64,000 bases of DNA, from contig NZ_JBEGIK010000001.1 of assembly GCF_040675855.1 (NCBI RefSeq), positions 3,870,358 to 3,934,357 on the forward strand, written 5' to 3'. The stretch's first letter is position 1; the number at the start of each line of letters is the position of its first letter. Under the pieces are notes generated by a model. It was not told where the DNA came from. It did not search any database and saw only the letters and a list, made by a program, of their open reading frames with translations. This DNA comes from Microbacterium sp. LWH3-1.2. Its GTDB lineage: Bacteria > Actinomycetota > Actinomycetes > Actinomycetales > Microbacteriaceae. Positions 25,109 through 33,605 of this stretch are shown piece after piece. The translations under genes and the position numbers were made by a program.

Positions 25109-25620
25109 TTAGCCGATGTCGCGATCGCGGTCGCGGTCGCGAGCCGTCGTCTGGTCCCTGCTTGTCTGGGCCAGTCTGGGGCGAAGTCCGATGCTGCGAG
25201 GCGTCATCGCACGGATCGGATCGGCGACCGTGACGCTGACCCGGGCGGGGATGCCGATGCCGTCGCGCTCGGACGTGATCGCCTCGAGTTCGACGAGCGG
25301 GGGCACGGTCTCGACGCCGAGGACGTCCGGCGCCGACTCGGCGAGGGCCGCCAGCCGGGTCGGTGTCATTCCTGCACCTCGTCGACGGTCTGCACGTACG
25401 CGCCGGTGTACTCGCTGCCGTCGGCGCGGTCGAACCCCGCGGCCGCTAGACCGGTATGGCTTACCTGGTACGACGACGTGATCGCGACCGCGCGCCGCGT
25501 CGGGGGTACTCCCGGTGGGCGCCGGATGGCGTCGGGGTCTTCCAGGAGGAGCCGGCCGACCACAGCGACGAGCTCATGTCGTTTCGGGCGACTCCAGCGG
25601 GGTCCCGAGACCGCCGTCCA
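25109..25620 (-). pseudogene. Two overlapping coding-like fragments of unknown origin
   Basis: A minus-strand frame ending at 25366 reads LVAVVGRLLLEDPDAIRRPP, and later SYQVSHTGLAAAGF and YTGAYVQTVDEVQE, with strong GC3 bias. Its stop overlaps an ATG (25369) beginning MTPTRLAALAESAPDVLGVE, which stays coding-like to about residue 56 (near 25200) before running into a GCGGTC microrepeat. Upstream of about 25620 the first frame loses coding character. The ATGA coupling and codon bias suggest remnants of a phage-type or mobile operon. No family recognised. Confidence 0.4.
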
Positions 25621-25777
25621 GCACGATGGGGCCGGCGGCGAGGGGGCGCGAGGAAGGAGGACACCGCGTCGGTCTAGAAGCGGCGCCGTTCCAGCGTCCG
25701 CCCAGCGTTGCCTATGAGCTCGCTGTGACGGGCCGATTCTTAGCGGCTCCTCAGAATCGTGTCTCCACGATGAACGC
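25621..25777. other. Upstream region of the ferric-reductase-like operon
   Basis: No gene seen. It presumably holds the promoter of the rightward flavoprotein operon; no clear -10/-35 pair was found. Confidence 0.35.
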
Positions 25778-27220
25778 ATGACCACTCTCGCTCCGCGGAC
25801 GCGCACAATCCCGGCATCCTCCGTGTCCGCTCCCACGGCGCCGGCTGTTCCGCTCGCCCACCGCCCCGCACGGCGCGCCCTCTGGCATGCCGCGGCGACC
25901 GCGGTCATCTGGCTCACGAGCCTGTTCGTCGTCGCGCTGTGGGTCGCCGGTGGAGGGGTGACGGCGATCCTGGGTTTCAACGCCGAGACCCTGACGACGC
26001 TCGGACGGCTTACGGGCCTGGTCGGCGCGAACCTCCTTCTCTACCAAGTCGTGCTGATGGCACGGATCCCGCTGTTCGAGCGGGGCTTCGGGCGTGGCGC
26101 GATCACCCGCATGCATCGCTTCGTCGGGTTCTGGTCGTTCTGGCTCATGGGAGCCCACATCGTGCTCCTCGTGCTCGGGTACGCAGCGACCGCCGCCGTG
26201 AACCCGTTCGTGCAGCTCTGGGAGTTCATCTGGGACTACCCCGGGATGCTGCTCGCCACGGCCGGTGCGCTCCTGATCCTGCTCGTCGTCGTCACCTCGA
26301 TCCGCCGCGCGCGGAAGAAGCTGCGCTACGAGTACTGGCACCTGCTGCACCTGTACGCGTACGTAGGCATCTTCCTGGCACTGCCGCACCAGCTGTGGAC
26401 GGGCGCGGATTTCCTCTCCTCGCCCGCGGCGACCGTCTACTGGTGGACGCTCTGGGCGGTGGCGGCGGCGTCCGTCCTCGTCTTCCGGGTCGGCATCCCG
26501 CTGGTCCGCTCCGCGCGCCACGACGTGCGGGTGCACGCGGTCGAACCCGACGGCGACAACGGCGTGACCGTGCACATGGCGGGACGCGATCTGCACCGCC
26601 TCGGCGCGCGGGCGGGCCAGTTCTTCGTGTGGCGCTTCATGGACGGAGCCGGCTGGACGCGCGGTCACCCATTCTCCCTGTCCGGCGCGCCGGACGGCAG
26701 GTCGCTGCGGATCTCGGCGCGCATTTCCGGGGATGGCACGCAGCGTCTCACCCGGCTGCCCCCCGGAACCCGGGTGCTCATCGAGGGACCGTACGGCCAC
26801 ATGACCGGTGACGCACGGAAGGGGACGAAGCTCCTCATGATCGGCGCCGGCGCAGGAGTCGCGCCGCTCGTGTCACTCCTGGAGGAGCAGGCCTACCGCC
26901 CCGGCGACGCGATCCTGCTGACCCGCGACCACACCGAGCGCGACGCGCTCCGCCAGGGCGCGATCGCGCGACTGGTCGCCGAGCGGGGCGTGCGACACGC
27001 CGCACTGTCCGGTCCCCGCAACCCCGGCGCATCGTCGTGGCTGGACGCCGGCCACGCGGCGTGGCGGGGGCCGGATCTCATCCGCTACCTCGCCCCCGAC
27101 ATCGCCGCGTGCGACGTGTACGTGTGCGGTCCCGTCCCGTGGATGGACGCCGTGATCGCCGACCTGAGGCAGGCGGGCGTCCGGGCCGACCGCATCCACT
27201 CCGAAGCCTTCACCATCTGA
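25778..27220 (+). CDS. Ferric-reductase-like transmembrane flavoprotein (ferredoxin reductase family)
   Basis: A 480-residue membrane oxidoreductase. The N-terminal half has about six hydrophobic helices with paired His (MHRFVGFW, MGAHIV, WHLLHLYAY, LPHQLW) suited to two b-type hemes. The C-terminal half is a ferredoxin-NADP reductase module: GHPFSLSG for FAD, EGPYG, GAGAGVAPL for NAD(P)H and CGPVPWMDAV. Electrons should move from cytosolic NAD(P)H through FAD and heme across the membrane. The FMN-binding exported protein and ApbE encoded next suggest a covalent-flavin acceptor. It is the first gene of the operon. Confidence 0.9.
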   Translation: MTTLAPRTRTIPASSVSAPTAPAVPLAHRPARRALWHAAATAVIWLTSLFVVALWVAGGGVTAILGFNAETLTTLGRLTGLVGANLLLYQVVLMARIPLFERGFGRGAITRMHRFVGFWSFWLMGAHIVLLVLGYAATAAVNPFVQLWEFIWDYPGMLLATAGALLILLVVVTSIRRARKKLRYEYWHLLHLYAYVGIFLALPHQLWTGADFLSSPAATVYWWTLWAVAAASVLVFRVGIPLVRSARHDVRVHAVEPDGDNGVTVHMAGRDLHRLGARAGQFFVWRFMDGAGWTRGHPFSLSGAPDGRSLRISARISGDGTQRLTRLPPGTRVLIEGPYGHMTGDARKGTKLLMIGAGAGVAPLVSLLEEQAYRPGDAILLTRDHTERDALRQGAIARLVAERGVRHAALSGPRNPGASSWLDAGHAAWRGPDLIRYLAPDIAACDVYVCGPVPWMDAVIADLRQAGVRADRIHSEAFTI

Positions 27221-27240
27221 ACCCGCTCGAGGAGCACACC

Positions 27241-27801
27241 ATGAAGAGAATCGTCTACGCCGTCCTGGCCACTCTGAGCGGCCTGGTCCTGCTGTTCAGC
27301 TACCGCACCTCCCTCGACGCGGTGCAGCCGCTCGCCGTGGCGGACACGGCTGCGACCACCGGGACGACCGCGGCCCCGAGCACCGGAACGCCGAGCTCGG
27401 ACGACGAGTCGAGCGAGTCCGGCGACGACGAGGCGAGCGAGGAGGGCAAGTCTTCCTCCATCGGATCCTCCTCGAGTTCGTCGGGTTCGCCCTCCGGGTC
27501 GACGACTCCGGCGAGCGGTCTGACCGACGGCGCGTACACCGGCGGCGCGGCGAACACGCGCTACGGCGCCGTGCAGGTGCAGATCACCGTGTCCGGAGGC
27601 GTTATCACCGACGTGCAGGTCCCGCAGTACCCGAATAGCAACCACGAAGACCAGCGGATCAACTCCCGCGCACTGCCGACCCTGATCGCCGAGTCGACGC
27701 AAGCGCAGAGCGCGCATATCGACATGGTGTCGGGCGCGACCTACACCAGCCAGGGCTACATCGCGTCGCTGCAGAGCGCGATCGACCAGGCGAGCGCCTG
27801 A
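27241..27801 (+). CDS. Exported FMN-binding domain protein
   Basis: A 186-residue protein with an N-terminal signal or anchor helix, a long Ser/Thr/Asp/Glu-rich linker (about 35-90) and an FMN_bind domain. The flavinylation motif SGATYTS is near residue 164-170, with the acceptor Thr near 167; ApbE attaches FMN through phosphoester to this Thr. The ATG at 27241 has GAGGAG upstream. It lies 20 nt after the ferric-reductase-like gene and shares one base with the apbE start. It is probably an extracytoplasmic electron carrier. Confidence 0.9.
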   Translation: MKRIVYAVLATLSGLVLLFSYRTSLDAVQPLAVADTAATTGTTAAPSTGTPSSDDESSESGDDEASEEGKSSSIGSSSSSSGSPSGSTTPASGLTDGAYTGGAANTRYGAVQVQITVSGGVITDVQVPQYPNSNHEDQRINSRALPTLIAESTQAQSAHIDMVSGATYTSQGYIASLQSAIDQASA

Positions 27802-28616
27802 TGATCGCGACCGGGTGCGCGGCCCTCACCCGTTCGGTACGCGTGGAAGAGATCATGGGGATGCCGATCAGCATCCACGTGCTGACCGCGGCGGTCCGCG
27901 ACGGGGACACCGAACGGGCCGTCGAAGCGTGCTTCGCCGAGCTTCGCGACATCGACCGGGTGTTCTCGACGTATCGCACCGACTCCGACATCAGCCGCAT
28001 GGCCCGCGGCGAGCTCGCTCTGCGGGACGCCGAACCCCGCGTCGCCGACGTGGAGGCGGCGTGCCGGGCGGCGGCGATCGAGACCGGCGGTCTGTTCTCC
28101 GCCACGTGGAACGGCACCTTCGATCCCACCGGGTTCGTGAAGGGGTGGGCCGTTGAGAACGCCGCCCGCCGCCACCTCGAGCCGATCCTCGGCGCCGTCG
28201 ACGCGGTCGGCATCAACGCCGGCGGCGACATGCAGCTGTTCACCGCCGAGCGCTCGGAGTGGGTCTGGAACGTGGGGATCGCCGACCCCCGGCACCCGGG
28301 ACAGGTCATCGCGACGCTCCCTGTTCGTACCGGGGCCGTGGCGACCTCCGGGTCGGCCGAGCGCGGCGCGCACATCGTCGATCCGCGGACCGGCTCTCCC
28401 GCTCACGGTGTCCGCAGCGCGACGGTGGTCGACACGAGCCTCGCGCGCGCCGACCTCTGGGCGACGACCGCCGTGATCGCCGGTTTCGAGGACCGCACGT
28501 GGATCCCCCGCTCGGGCACGCGGACCGGCATCCTGATCGCCGACGACGGCCGCGTCACGCGCTGGCTCGACGGCACCTCGGTCGATGTGGTCCCACAGGG
28601 TACGCTCCTGGGCTGA
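27801..28616 (+). CDS. apbE: FAD:protein FMN transferase (ApbE)
   Basis: A 271-residue ApbE protein. Motifs are GMPISIHV near the N-terminus, the FDPTGFVKGWAV block, NAGGDMQ and the late TSGSAERGAHIVDPRTGSPA segment that binds FAD/Mg. No signal peptide is obvious, which would place the reaction in the cytoplasm; alternatively the short hydrophobic start serves. The start overlaps the FMN-binding gene (TGATG), and the likely substrate is that neighbour's SGAT threonine. It ends 5 bp from the convergent histidine kinase. Confidence 0.92.
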   Translation: MIATGCAALTRSVRVEEIMGMPISIHVLTAAVRDGDTERAVEACFAELRDIDRVFSTYRTDSDISRMARGELALRDAEPRVADVEAACRAAAIETGGLFSATWNGTFDPTGFVKGWAVENAARRHLEPILGAVDAVGINAGGDMQLFTAERSEWVWNVGIADPRHPGQVIATLPVRTGAVATSGSAERGAHIVDPRTGSPAHGVRSATVVDTSLARADLWATTAVIAGFEDRTWIPRSGTRTGILIADDGRVTRWLDGTSVDVVPQGTLLG

Positions 28617-28621
28617 CCCGG

Positions 28622-29596
28622 TTAGGACGCGAGAGGCAGCCGCAGGAGGAACGTCGTTCCGGCATCCGAGGTGCTCTCCACCTCGACACCGCCGCCCGCC
28701 CGCACCGCGACATCGCGGACGAGCGAGAGCCCGAGGCCGAAGCTGCGCCGGCGTCCGCTCTCGGCCGACCGCGAGAACCGCTCGAACACATCCGCCGGGG
28801 CGATCCCGCGGATGCCACCACCCCGGTCGACGACCCGGATCGCCGCCGTGCCGCCCTCGCGCGCGACACGGACCGTCACCTCCGCTCCGCTCGGCGAGTG
28901 CTCAATCGCGTTGTCCAACAGCGCCACGAGGATCCGCGCGAACGTGACGGACGGCAGGGCGACCGTGACCGGACCCTCCGTCTCCGACCGCAGCGACACG
29001 CCCGCCTCAAGGGCCAGGGGCCGCACGGAGTGCACCGCGCTCGCGACGGCGTCGTCGACGGATGCCGAGGCCCCGGCGCTCGCGCCGCCCTCGGCTGCCA
29101 GCAGCAGGTCGCTCAGCACGTCGTTCATCATCGCGGCATCCGTCCGCAGCTCCCGCAGCGTGTCGTCGATGGGCTCCCCGCGGTCGTGCCGTCGCTGCAG
29201 AAGCTGGATCCGGCTCGTGAGGGCCGTCAGCGGGGTGCGAAGCTCGTGAGACGCGTCCGCGACGAAGTTGCGCTGCATCCTGAGCGCCTCCCCGAGTGGC
29301 CGCACCGACCGTCGCGCGGCAAACCAGGCGACGGCCGCAAGCAGCACGACGCCGATGACACCCAGCACGATCACGGGGGGGAGGACCCGGTCCACATCGA
29401 TCACGAAGTCGTCGTCACCGCCGGGCCGCGGGAATCCCCCGTCGTGCTCGCCGCCCTCCGGACGCCGGTTGAGGACGATGACCGCGAGGAGCAGTCCGAC
29501 GCCGGCGGCGATGATCAGCGCGGAGGCAACCGCGACCGTGAGCCCGATCGACACCGCGGCGCGCCGCACCCGCGTGCGGTCGTCCTGCGCGGTCAC
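28622..29596 (-). CDS. Sensor histidine kinase
   Basis: A 324-residue HisKA/HATPase_c kinase. Two membrane helices (about 17-43 and 73-94) bracket a short Asp/Gly-rich sensor loop of about 30 residues. His117 lies in ASHELRTPLT, the N box is LLDNAIEHS and the G boxes are DRGGGI and GLGLSLV. The GTG start at 29596 overlaps the response-regulator stop by 4 bp; the longer frame upstream is just shadow within the regulator. The tiny sensor loop suggests sensing in the membrane or through a partner. It converges on the flavoprotein operon and probably controls it (inference). Confidence 0.9.
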   Translation of the reverse strand: MTAQDDRTRVRRAAVSIGLTVAVASALIIAAGVGLLLAVIVLNRRPEGGEHDGGFPRPGGDDDFVIDVDRVLPPVIVLGVIGVVLLAAVAWFAARRSVRPLGEALRMQRNFVADASHELRTPLTALTSRIQLLQRRHDRGEPIDDTLRELRTDAAMMNDVLSDLLLAAEGGASAGASASVDDAVASAVHSVRPLALEAGVSLRSETEGPVTVALPSVTFARILVALLDNAIEHSPSGAEVTVRVAREGGTAAIRVVDRGGGIRGIAPADVFERFSRSAESGRRRSFGLGLSLVRDVAVRAGGGVEVESTSDAGTTFLLRLPLAS

Positions 29597-30273
29597 GACG
29601 GATTCCCTGCTCGGTAGCCGCGGGCGCGGACAGTCTCGATCATGTCGCGGGTCGACTTCCGCCGCACGTAGTGCACGTACGTGTCCACCGAGCTCGTCGT
29701 CTCGCCTTCGTGAAAGACCGAGCGCAGGATCTCCTCCCGCGAGAACACGTGCTCGGGGCTCGCGCTCAGGAGCTCCAGGAGCGCTGTTTCGGTGGCCGTC
29801 AGGGCGATGCGGTAGCCGCTCGGGTCGTACAGCGCTTGCGACGCGGGCGTGAACGTCCACTCGCCCAGACGGCGTCGCCCGGCATCCGCATCGAAGCCCC
29901 GCCGCAGGGAACGCAGTCGCGCGAGCAGCTCCTCGTAGTCGAAGGGCTTCACGAGGTAGTCGTTCGCTCCCTCGTCCAGGCCGCTCACGCGGTCCTGCAC
30001 CGAGCCGAGCGCGGTCAGCATCAGGATCGGCGTCGTGATGCGTGCCGTACGCACGGCGCGGATGAACTCGACCCCGTCCATGCCCGGCAGGCGCCGATCG
30101 ACGACCATGACGTCGTAGCGTCCGTTGAGCGCGAGCCGCAGCCCCGCCTCGCCGGTGGTCGCGTGATCGACGCGGTACGCGTCCGAGAGCACCTCGACGG
30201 TCATCGCGGCGATGCGCGCGTCGTCTTCGACGTACAGCAGCGCCCCACGGCCGGCCTCCGCATCCGAGTTCAT
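29593..30273 (-). CDS. OmpR/PhoB-family response regulator
   Basis: A 226-residue regulator. The receiver has an acidic pocket at Glu16-Asp17-Asp18, phospho-acceptor Asp59 in VVDRRLPGMDG, and Lys of the VKPFDYEEL motif. The C-terminal winged helix begins near residue 130 and includes LTATETALLELL and VDTYVHYVRRK. GGGAGG is seven bases before the ATG. It is first of the pair and translationally coupled to the kinase. Confidence 0.93.
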   Translation of the reverse strand: MNSDAEAGRGALLYVEDDARIAAMTVEVLSDAYRVDHATTGEAGLRLALNGRYDVMVVDRRLPGMDGVEFIRAVRTARITTPILMLTALGSVQDRVSGLDEGANDYLVKPFDYEELLARLRSLRRGFDADAGRRRLGEWTFTPASQALYDPSGYRIALTATETALLELLSASPEHVFSREEILRSVFHEGETTSSVDTYVHYVRRKSTRDMIETVRARGYRAGNPS

Positions 30274-30416
30274 CGCACCTCCCGTCGGGCTGGCTCCGAG
30301 ACTACGGCCCGAGCTGATGCACCGCCTGTGACGACCTCGGTTTCGGCGGATTCCGACCTGCGGAGCCGGATCCCTCTATGCGTAACACCCAGAAGCCATC
30401 CGTAATCGGGCGCCGG

Positions 30417-30450
30417 CCGAATCGGGAACCCATGCGGGCTGCCGATTCGG
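30417..30450. repeat. Inverted repeat CCGAATCGG / CCGATTCGG next to resolvase gene
   Basis: Two 9-bp arms (30417-30425 and 30442-30450) with a 16-nt centre, 22 bp past the 3' end of the serine recombinase gene. It could be a recombinase crossover subsite or a weak terminator; an 11-bp direct repeat CGGATCCCTCT lies at 30367 and 31118 on either side of the gene. Confidence 0.4.
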
Positions 30451-30472
30451 TTCCTGCGTGGCCCGAAGGTCG

Positions 30473-31081
30473 CTAGAAGACGTGCGCTTCGAACGAAGCG
30501 AAGAGTTGCTCGCGGCGATGCTGCAGCTCGCGATAGACCGTGGCACGCGAGACGCTGAAAAGTTCGGCGATTTCGGTCTGGGTGTATTCGCCGCGGTCGT
30601 GCACTTCAAACAAGAGGTTCCGCTGACTCTTCGACAGTTTCGGCTGCTTCCCCTTCAGCCTGCCCTTGGCGCGGGCGACGGCCATCCCCTCCCGTGTCCG
30701 CATGCTAATCAGGTCGCGCTCGAACTCCGCGACCATGGCGAGCACGTTGAACAACAGCCGCCCGACGGGATCAGTCGGGTCATACCGGCTCCCGCCGAGG
30801 CTGAGCGCGACTCCCTTCGTCGTCAATTCATCCGCGATCTCTCGAGCATCCCGTAGTGACCGAGCAAGCCGGTCAAGCTTCGTCACCACGAGGGTGTCGC
30901 CGGTTCGCACGGCGGCAAGTGCCTCACGCAGCCCTGGTCGGGCGCGATTCGCACCGGTCATCCCGTGGTCGACGAAGATGTGCTCGTCGTGCACGCCCAG
31001 ACGCAGCAGTCCGTCGCGTTGTGCGGTGAGGTCCTGATCTGTGGTCGAGACCCTGGCGTATCCAATCTGTATTCCATCCAT
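30473..31081 (-). CDS. Serine recombinase (resolvase/invertase family)
   Basis: A 202-residue small serine recombinase, normal for Tn3-type resolvases and invertases. The catalytic Ser12 is in YARVSTTDQD; conserved blocks are FVDHGMTGANRARPGL, TLVVTKLDRLARSL and the E-helix area FERDLISMRTREGM. The C-terminal HTH_7 is YTQTEIAELFSVSRATVYRE. The ATG at 31081 was chosen because family members begin two to six residues before IGYARVS; the upstream frame is Gly/Arg-rich. No transposase accompanies it, so it may serve element resolution or plasmid multimer control in the accessory block. Confidence 0.9.
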   Translation of the reverse strand: MDGIQIGYARVSTTDQDLTAQRDGLLRLGVHDEHIFVDHGMTGANRARPGLREALAAVRTGDTLVVTKLDRLARSLRDAREIADELTTKGVALSLGGSRYDPTDPVGRLLFNVLAMVAEFERDLISMRTREGMAVARAKGRLKGKQPKLSKSQRNLLFEVHDRGEYTQTEIAELFSVSRATVYRELQHRREQLFASFEAHVF

Positions 31082-31296
31082 CCACCCAGCGTCACCCCCG
31101 GCACCCGCCATGCCATTCGGATCCCTCTGCGAGCACCCGCGCGATCGGGTCCCCGCGTCGCGCATCCTGGCCGAGCGATCCGAGGAGGCAGGCGTTCGCC
31201 AGTCGTCGGGGTGATCTCCGCCCGTGGGGCTGCGCGCGATCAGGGCGCCTATCGGGCATGTCGATTCATCGCGGACTTATCGGAGGAAACGCCGTA
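31082..31296. other. Spacer between resolvase and TIR gene
   Basis: No gene seen. It contains one GGATCCCTCT repeat copy (31118-31128) and would hold the resolvase promoter. Confidence 0.35.
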
Positions 31297-31334
31297 CGCG
31301 AAGGGCGCATCACCGAGGTGATGCGCCCTTCGCG
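31297..31334. terminator. Perfect 18-bp inverted repeat downstream of TIR gene
   Basis: CGCGAAGGGCGCATCACC (31297-31314) and its exact complement (31317-31334) surround a 2-nt centre. It lies 39 nt beyond the TIR stop and could end both that transcript and read-through from the left. No T tract follows on either side. Confidence 0.55.
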
Positions 31335-31373
31335 TGCTGGACCGCTAGGCGGGAGCGGCGGTGACAGTGACCA

Positions 31374-32105
31374 CTAGTCGATCAATACCGTGTCAGCGAT
31401 CTTCGTCGCGACCACTTCCAACGACGGGTAGTCGGCGGTGGTCAACCCTGAGTGCGAGGCGAGCATCGGGCTAACGTCCAGCAGATCCTTGAACGTCACG
31501 CCGTGCGCGATCGGAATAACACGACCGGTCGAGAGCAACACCGACAACTCCCTATCCGCGATCCCCTCAGCGTTCAGGCTGCGAAGGAGAGCCGGTGTCA
31601 CAAGGACGATGCCAGCGCGGGAGTTCTTCAGACCCTTATCGATCTGTCGCATGAGCGGCGTACCGAGCGGTACGTCCTTCTCGCTGAACCACACCTTGAC
31701 GTCAAGACCGGTCAGAAGGTTGTAGAACTCGAGGGCGTCACCCTGGCGGTCGTCCCAGGCATGGCAGAGGAACAGGTCACGGCGGTCGATGTCAGTCTTT
31801 GCGAGTCGCACGACCTCCTCGCGAACCGGATTCAACGTCCGGTACTCAGCGGTGGAATACGTGACTGAGGACCGACGCGACCGGCTGGACGAACTACGCC
31901 CACCGCCTCCGCCGGACGACTTGCTGGCATAGCTCGGGTGACGCTTCGCGGGCGGAATCGTCGCGACAGTCGGTGCCGTGAAAGTGCGGGTGGGTCGCGG
32001 ATACTCGTAGTCGTACCGGTAGCGAGATGAACGTCCGCCGTGAACGGGGCAGTCGTCGCCGCCACCACGAATATGGCCTCGGATCGGTGCAGTGCATCGG
32101 GACAT
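31374..32105 (-). CDS. TIR-domain protein with N-terminal Cys/His cluster (putative anti-phage NADase)
   Basis: A 243-residue protein. Residues 1-24 carry a C-x6-H-x7-C-x2-H pattern (Cys4, His11, Cys19, His22) suited to zinc, followed by a Ser/Arg/Gly linker. A TIR domain spans about 108-225: DLFLCHAWDD (strand A/box 1), VKVWFSEKDVPLG with candidate catalytic Glu142, and SRAGIVLVTPALL. Bacterial TIR domains of this sort cleave NAD or make signalling nucleotides on infection. The ATG at 32105 has GAGGAGGAG eight bases upstream. No partner effector of Thoeris type (SIR2/SLOG) is adjacent, so it may act alone or with the Abi genes nearby. Confidence 0.85.
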   Translation of the reverse strand: MSRCTAPIRGHIRGGGDDCPVHGGRSSRYRYDYEYPRPTRTFTAPTVATIPPAKRHPSYASKSSGGGGGRSSSSRSRRSSVTYSTAEYRTLNPVREEVVRLAKTDIDRRDLFLCHAWDDRQGDALEFYNLLTGLDVKVWFSEKDVPLGTPLMRQIDKGLKNSRAGIVLVTPALLRSLNAEGIADRELSVLLSTGRVIPIAHGVTFKDLLDVSPMLASHSGLTTADYPSLEVVATKIADTVLID

Positions 32106-32366
32106 GGTGTGGCTCCTCCTCAGGAACCTTGCGCCGTAGACCAAGAGCCTCGCGGCGAGCCCTCGGTGGGCTCACCTCCGCGCGGCGGTACTAAGGTTGG
32201 AAGCGCCATCCCCTCCTACAGTTTTGGTGCAGTCAACCCCGACCCGGCTCCCCCGGTGATCGGGGTTGTCGTGCTTCGGCTGGGCCGTCGTTGGCTTGCT
32301 TCAAATACTACATATGGGTACCGACATTCGATAGAACCACAAGGGGTAGTAGTTACATCGGTGTGA
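32106..32366. other. Spacer with CAACCCCGA hairpin
   Basis: No gene seen. CAACCCCGA (32234-32242) pairs with TCGGGGTTG (32260-32268) around a CCGG-containing centre; this may be a terminator or a structured leader of the TIR transcript. The part from 32290 is AT-richer than its surroundings. Confidence 0.4.
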
Positions 32367-32533
32367 TTATCCACCGTTCTCCCCACGTGCAACACAGGTT
32401 GTCCACAGGAGATTGCACAGGAACTGCCGACACTACATCGTCGTGAATCCGCCGAAGTAGCGGACCTGCCTTCGACAGCCCACAGCCGCGGGTGTTAGTG
32501 GGCATGTCTGACACTCGTTTCCCCTGTGGATAG
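32367..32533. other. Cluster of DnaA-box-like 9-mers
   Basis: TTATCCACC (32367-32375), TTGTCCACA (32399-32407, the usual actinobacterial DnaA box) and TGTGGATAG (32525-32533, i.e. CTATCCACA on the minus strand). They lie in an AT-richer gene-free stretch. A fourth box is at 36445. Possible remnant of a plasmid origin; no rep gene is seen nearby. Confidence 0.4.
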
Positions 32534-32632
32534 CCGCGTCGGCGTGTCGCATGAGAGTACTTCCTGTGTTGGCTTGCCATGACCGGCACGTCGGCCAGTT
32601 CGAGAATCCTGCAGCCGAGCGGAGTGACACCC

Positions 32633-32638
32633 TAGGCT
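32633..32638 (+). promoter_or_regulatory. -10 box TAGGCT for the Abi/ApeA unit
   Basis: TAGGCT ends 6 nt before the GTG at 32645 with no Shine-Dalgarno, consistent with a leaderless mRNA. Confidence 0.45.
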
Positions 32639-32644
32639 CACGTC

Positions 32645-33595
32645 GTGCCAATCAGTGAGGAATACGTGCGTGAGGAACGCATCAAGCGACTGCGAAAGTT
32701 CGTCAGGACGGGCGAGAGTCACTTGCTCACTCTCCACGACGCCGTGAAACGCTACTTGCGGATGGTTCCGCAAGGGGCGGAGCCCTTCAAGGTCAAGGGC
32801 ATCGACGGGGATGTCGTGTTGCACCCACCCATCGTTTGGGATCGCGATCACCTGATCGCGCTCGGAATGTTCACCGACAACAAGCTGCACAACACATATG
32901 CGACGATCAGCAAGTGGTTGTTCAGTGATGCCGCGAATCTCTCGTTGCGTGACCTCAACGACGACCTCCTTGCGGAGTTCGAAGCGCTGAGCAATCCGAT
33001 CGACCTAACCGTTGGTCAGGGAAAAAAGACGGCTGAGGAGCAACTAGATCAGTTGGCTCTCGACATCGAGGCGCGCGTCGCCATCTTCGCGGCGCAGTTG
33101 AAGAGCGATGGCGAGCACGAAGACATCACCCCCGCCCTTCGGGATGCTCCTGGGGGGTGGCCGCACCTGCGAGGAATCATCGCCGATCCGGTGCTCGATG
33201 GCTATCTCGCGCAAATGAGAAGGCGGCGGACGAAGAGCGAGATATCGGCTGCGATCGGGGCAGCCAAGGAGGTCACCGAGGCGACCATCAAGCATGTCGC
33301 GAGCGCAACGGGCCTCACGCCGGCCAACCCAAACTCAACGAGCCTTGGCCAATGGTGGAAGCTCATTGAGCCGACGCTCGAAAGCGCCAAAATCGAGAAG
33401 GCGCTCGGCTCGAAGGACCTTGGACTTATCAAACTTCTGGCCAGTCAGGTCAATACGGTCTCGTCACTCGGCGAGTTGCGTAACAAGGTCGGCACCGGTC
33501 ACGGGAAGTCCGTGCACCCCGCGGGGCTCACGACGGCACACGCGCTGTTCGCGATCGACACTGCACACACCGTGACGCGCTACCTGACCAACTGA
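32645..33595 (+). CDS. Abortive infection family protein (Abi_C domain)
   Basis: A 316-residue protein. The C-terminal third (about 199-316) matches the Abi_C domain of AbiJ-type proteins: an SEISAAIGAAKEVTEATIKH helix, the LGQWWKLI segment, then LRNKVGTGHGKSVHP followed by a closing helix. LRNKxGxGHG is the hallmark of this domain. The N-terminal ~190 residues are helical and unassigned. Known family members provoke growth arrest on phage infection. The GTG start is leaderless. The ApeA/HEPN-like gene follows 10 nt after its stop, so both likely act together. Confidence 0.8.
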   Translation: MPISEEYVREERIKRLRKFVRTGESHLLTLHDAVKRYLRMVPQGAEPFKVKGIDGDVVLHPPIVWDRDHLIALGMFTDNKLHNTYATISKWLFSDAANLSLRDLNDDLLAEFEALSNPIDLTVGQGKKTAEEQLDQLALDIEARVAIFAAQLKSDGEHEDITPALRDAPGGWPHLRGIIADPVLDGYLAQMRRRRTKSEISAAIGAAKEVTEATIKHVASATGLTPANPNSTSLGQWWKLIEPTLESAKIEKALGSKDLGLIKLLASQVNTVSSLGELRNKVGTGHGKSVHPAGLTTAHALFAIDTAHTVTRYLTN

Positions 33596-33605
33596 GTGGA
33601 GCGTC

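Noticed and set aside
30274..31373. Complete Tn3-family transposon around the serine recombinase
   Set aside because: No transposase gene and no 38-bp terminal inverted repeats are seen; only a short 11-bp direct repeat flanks the gene.
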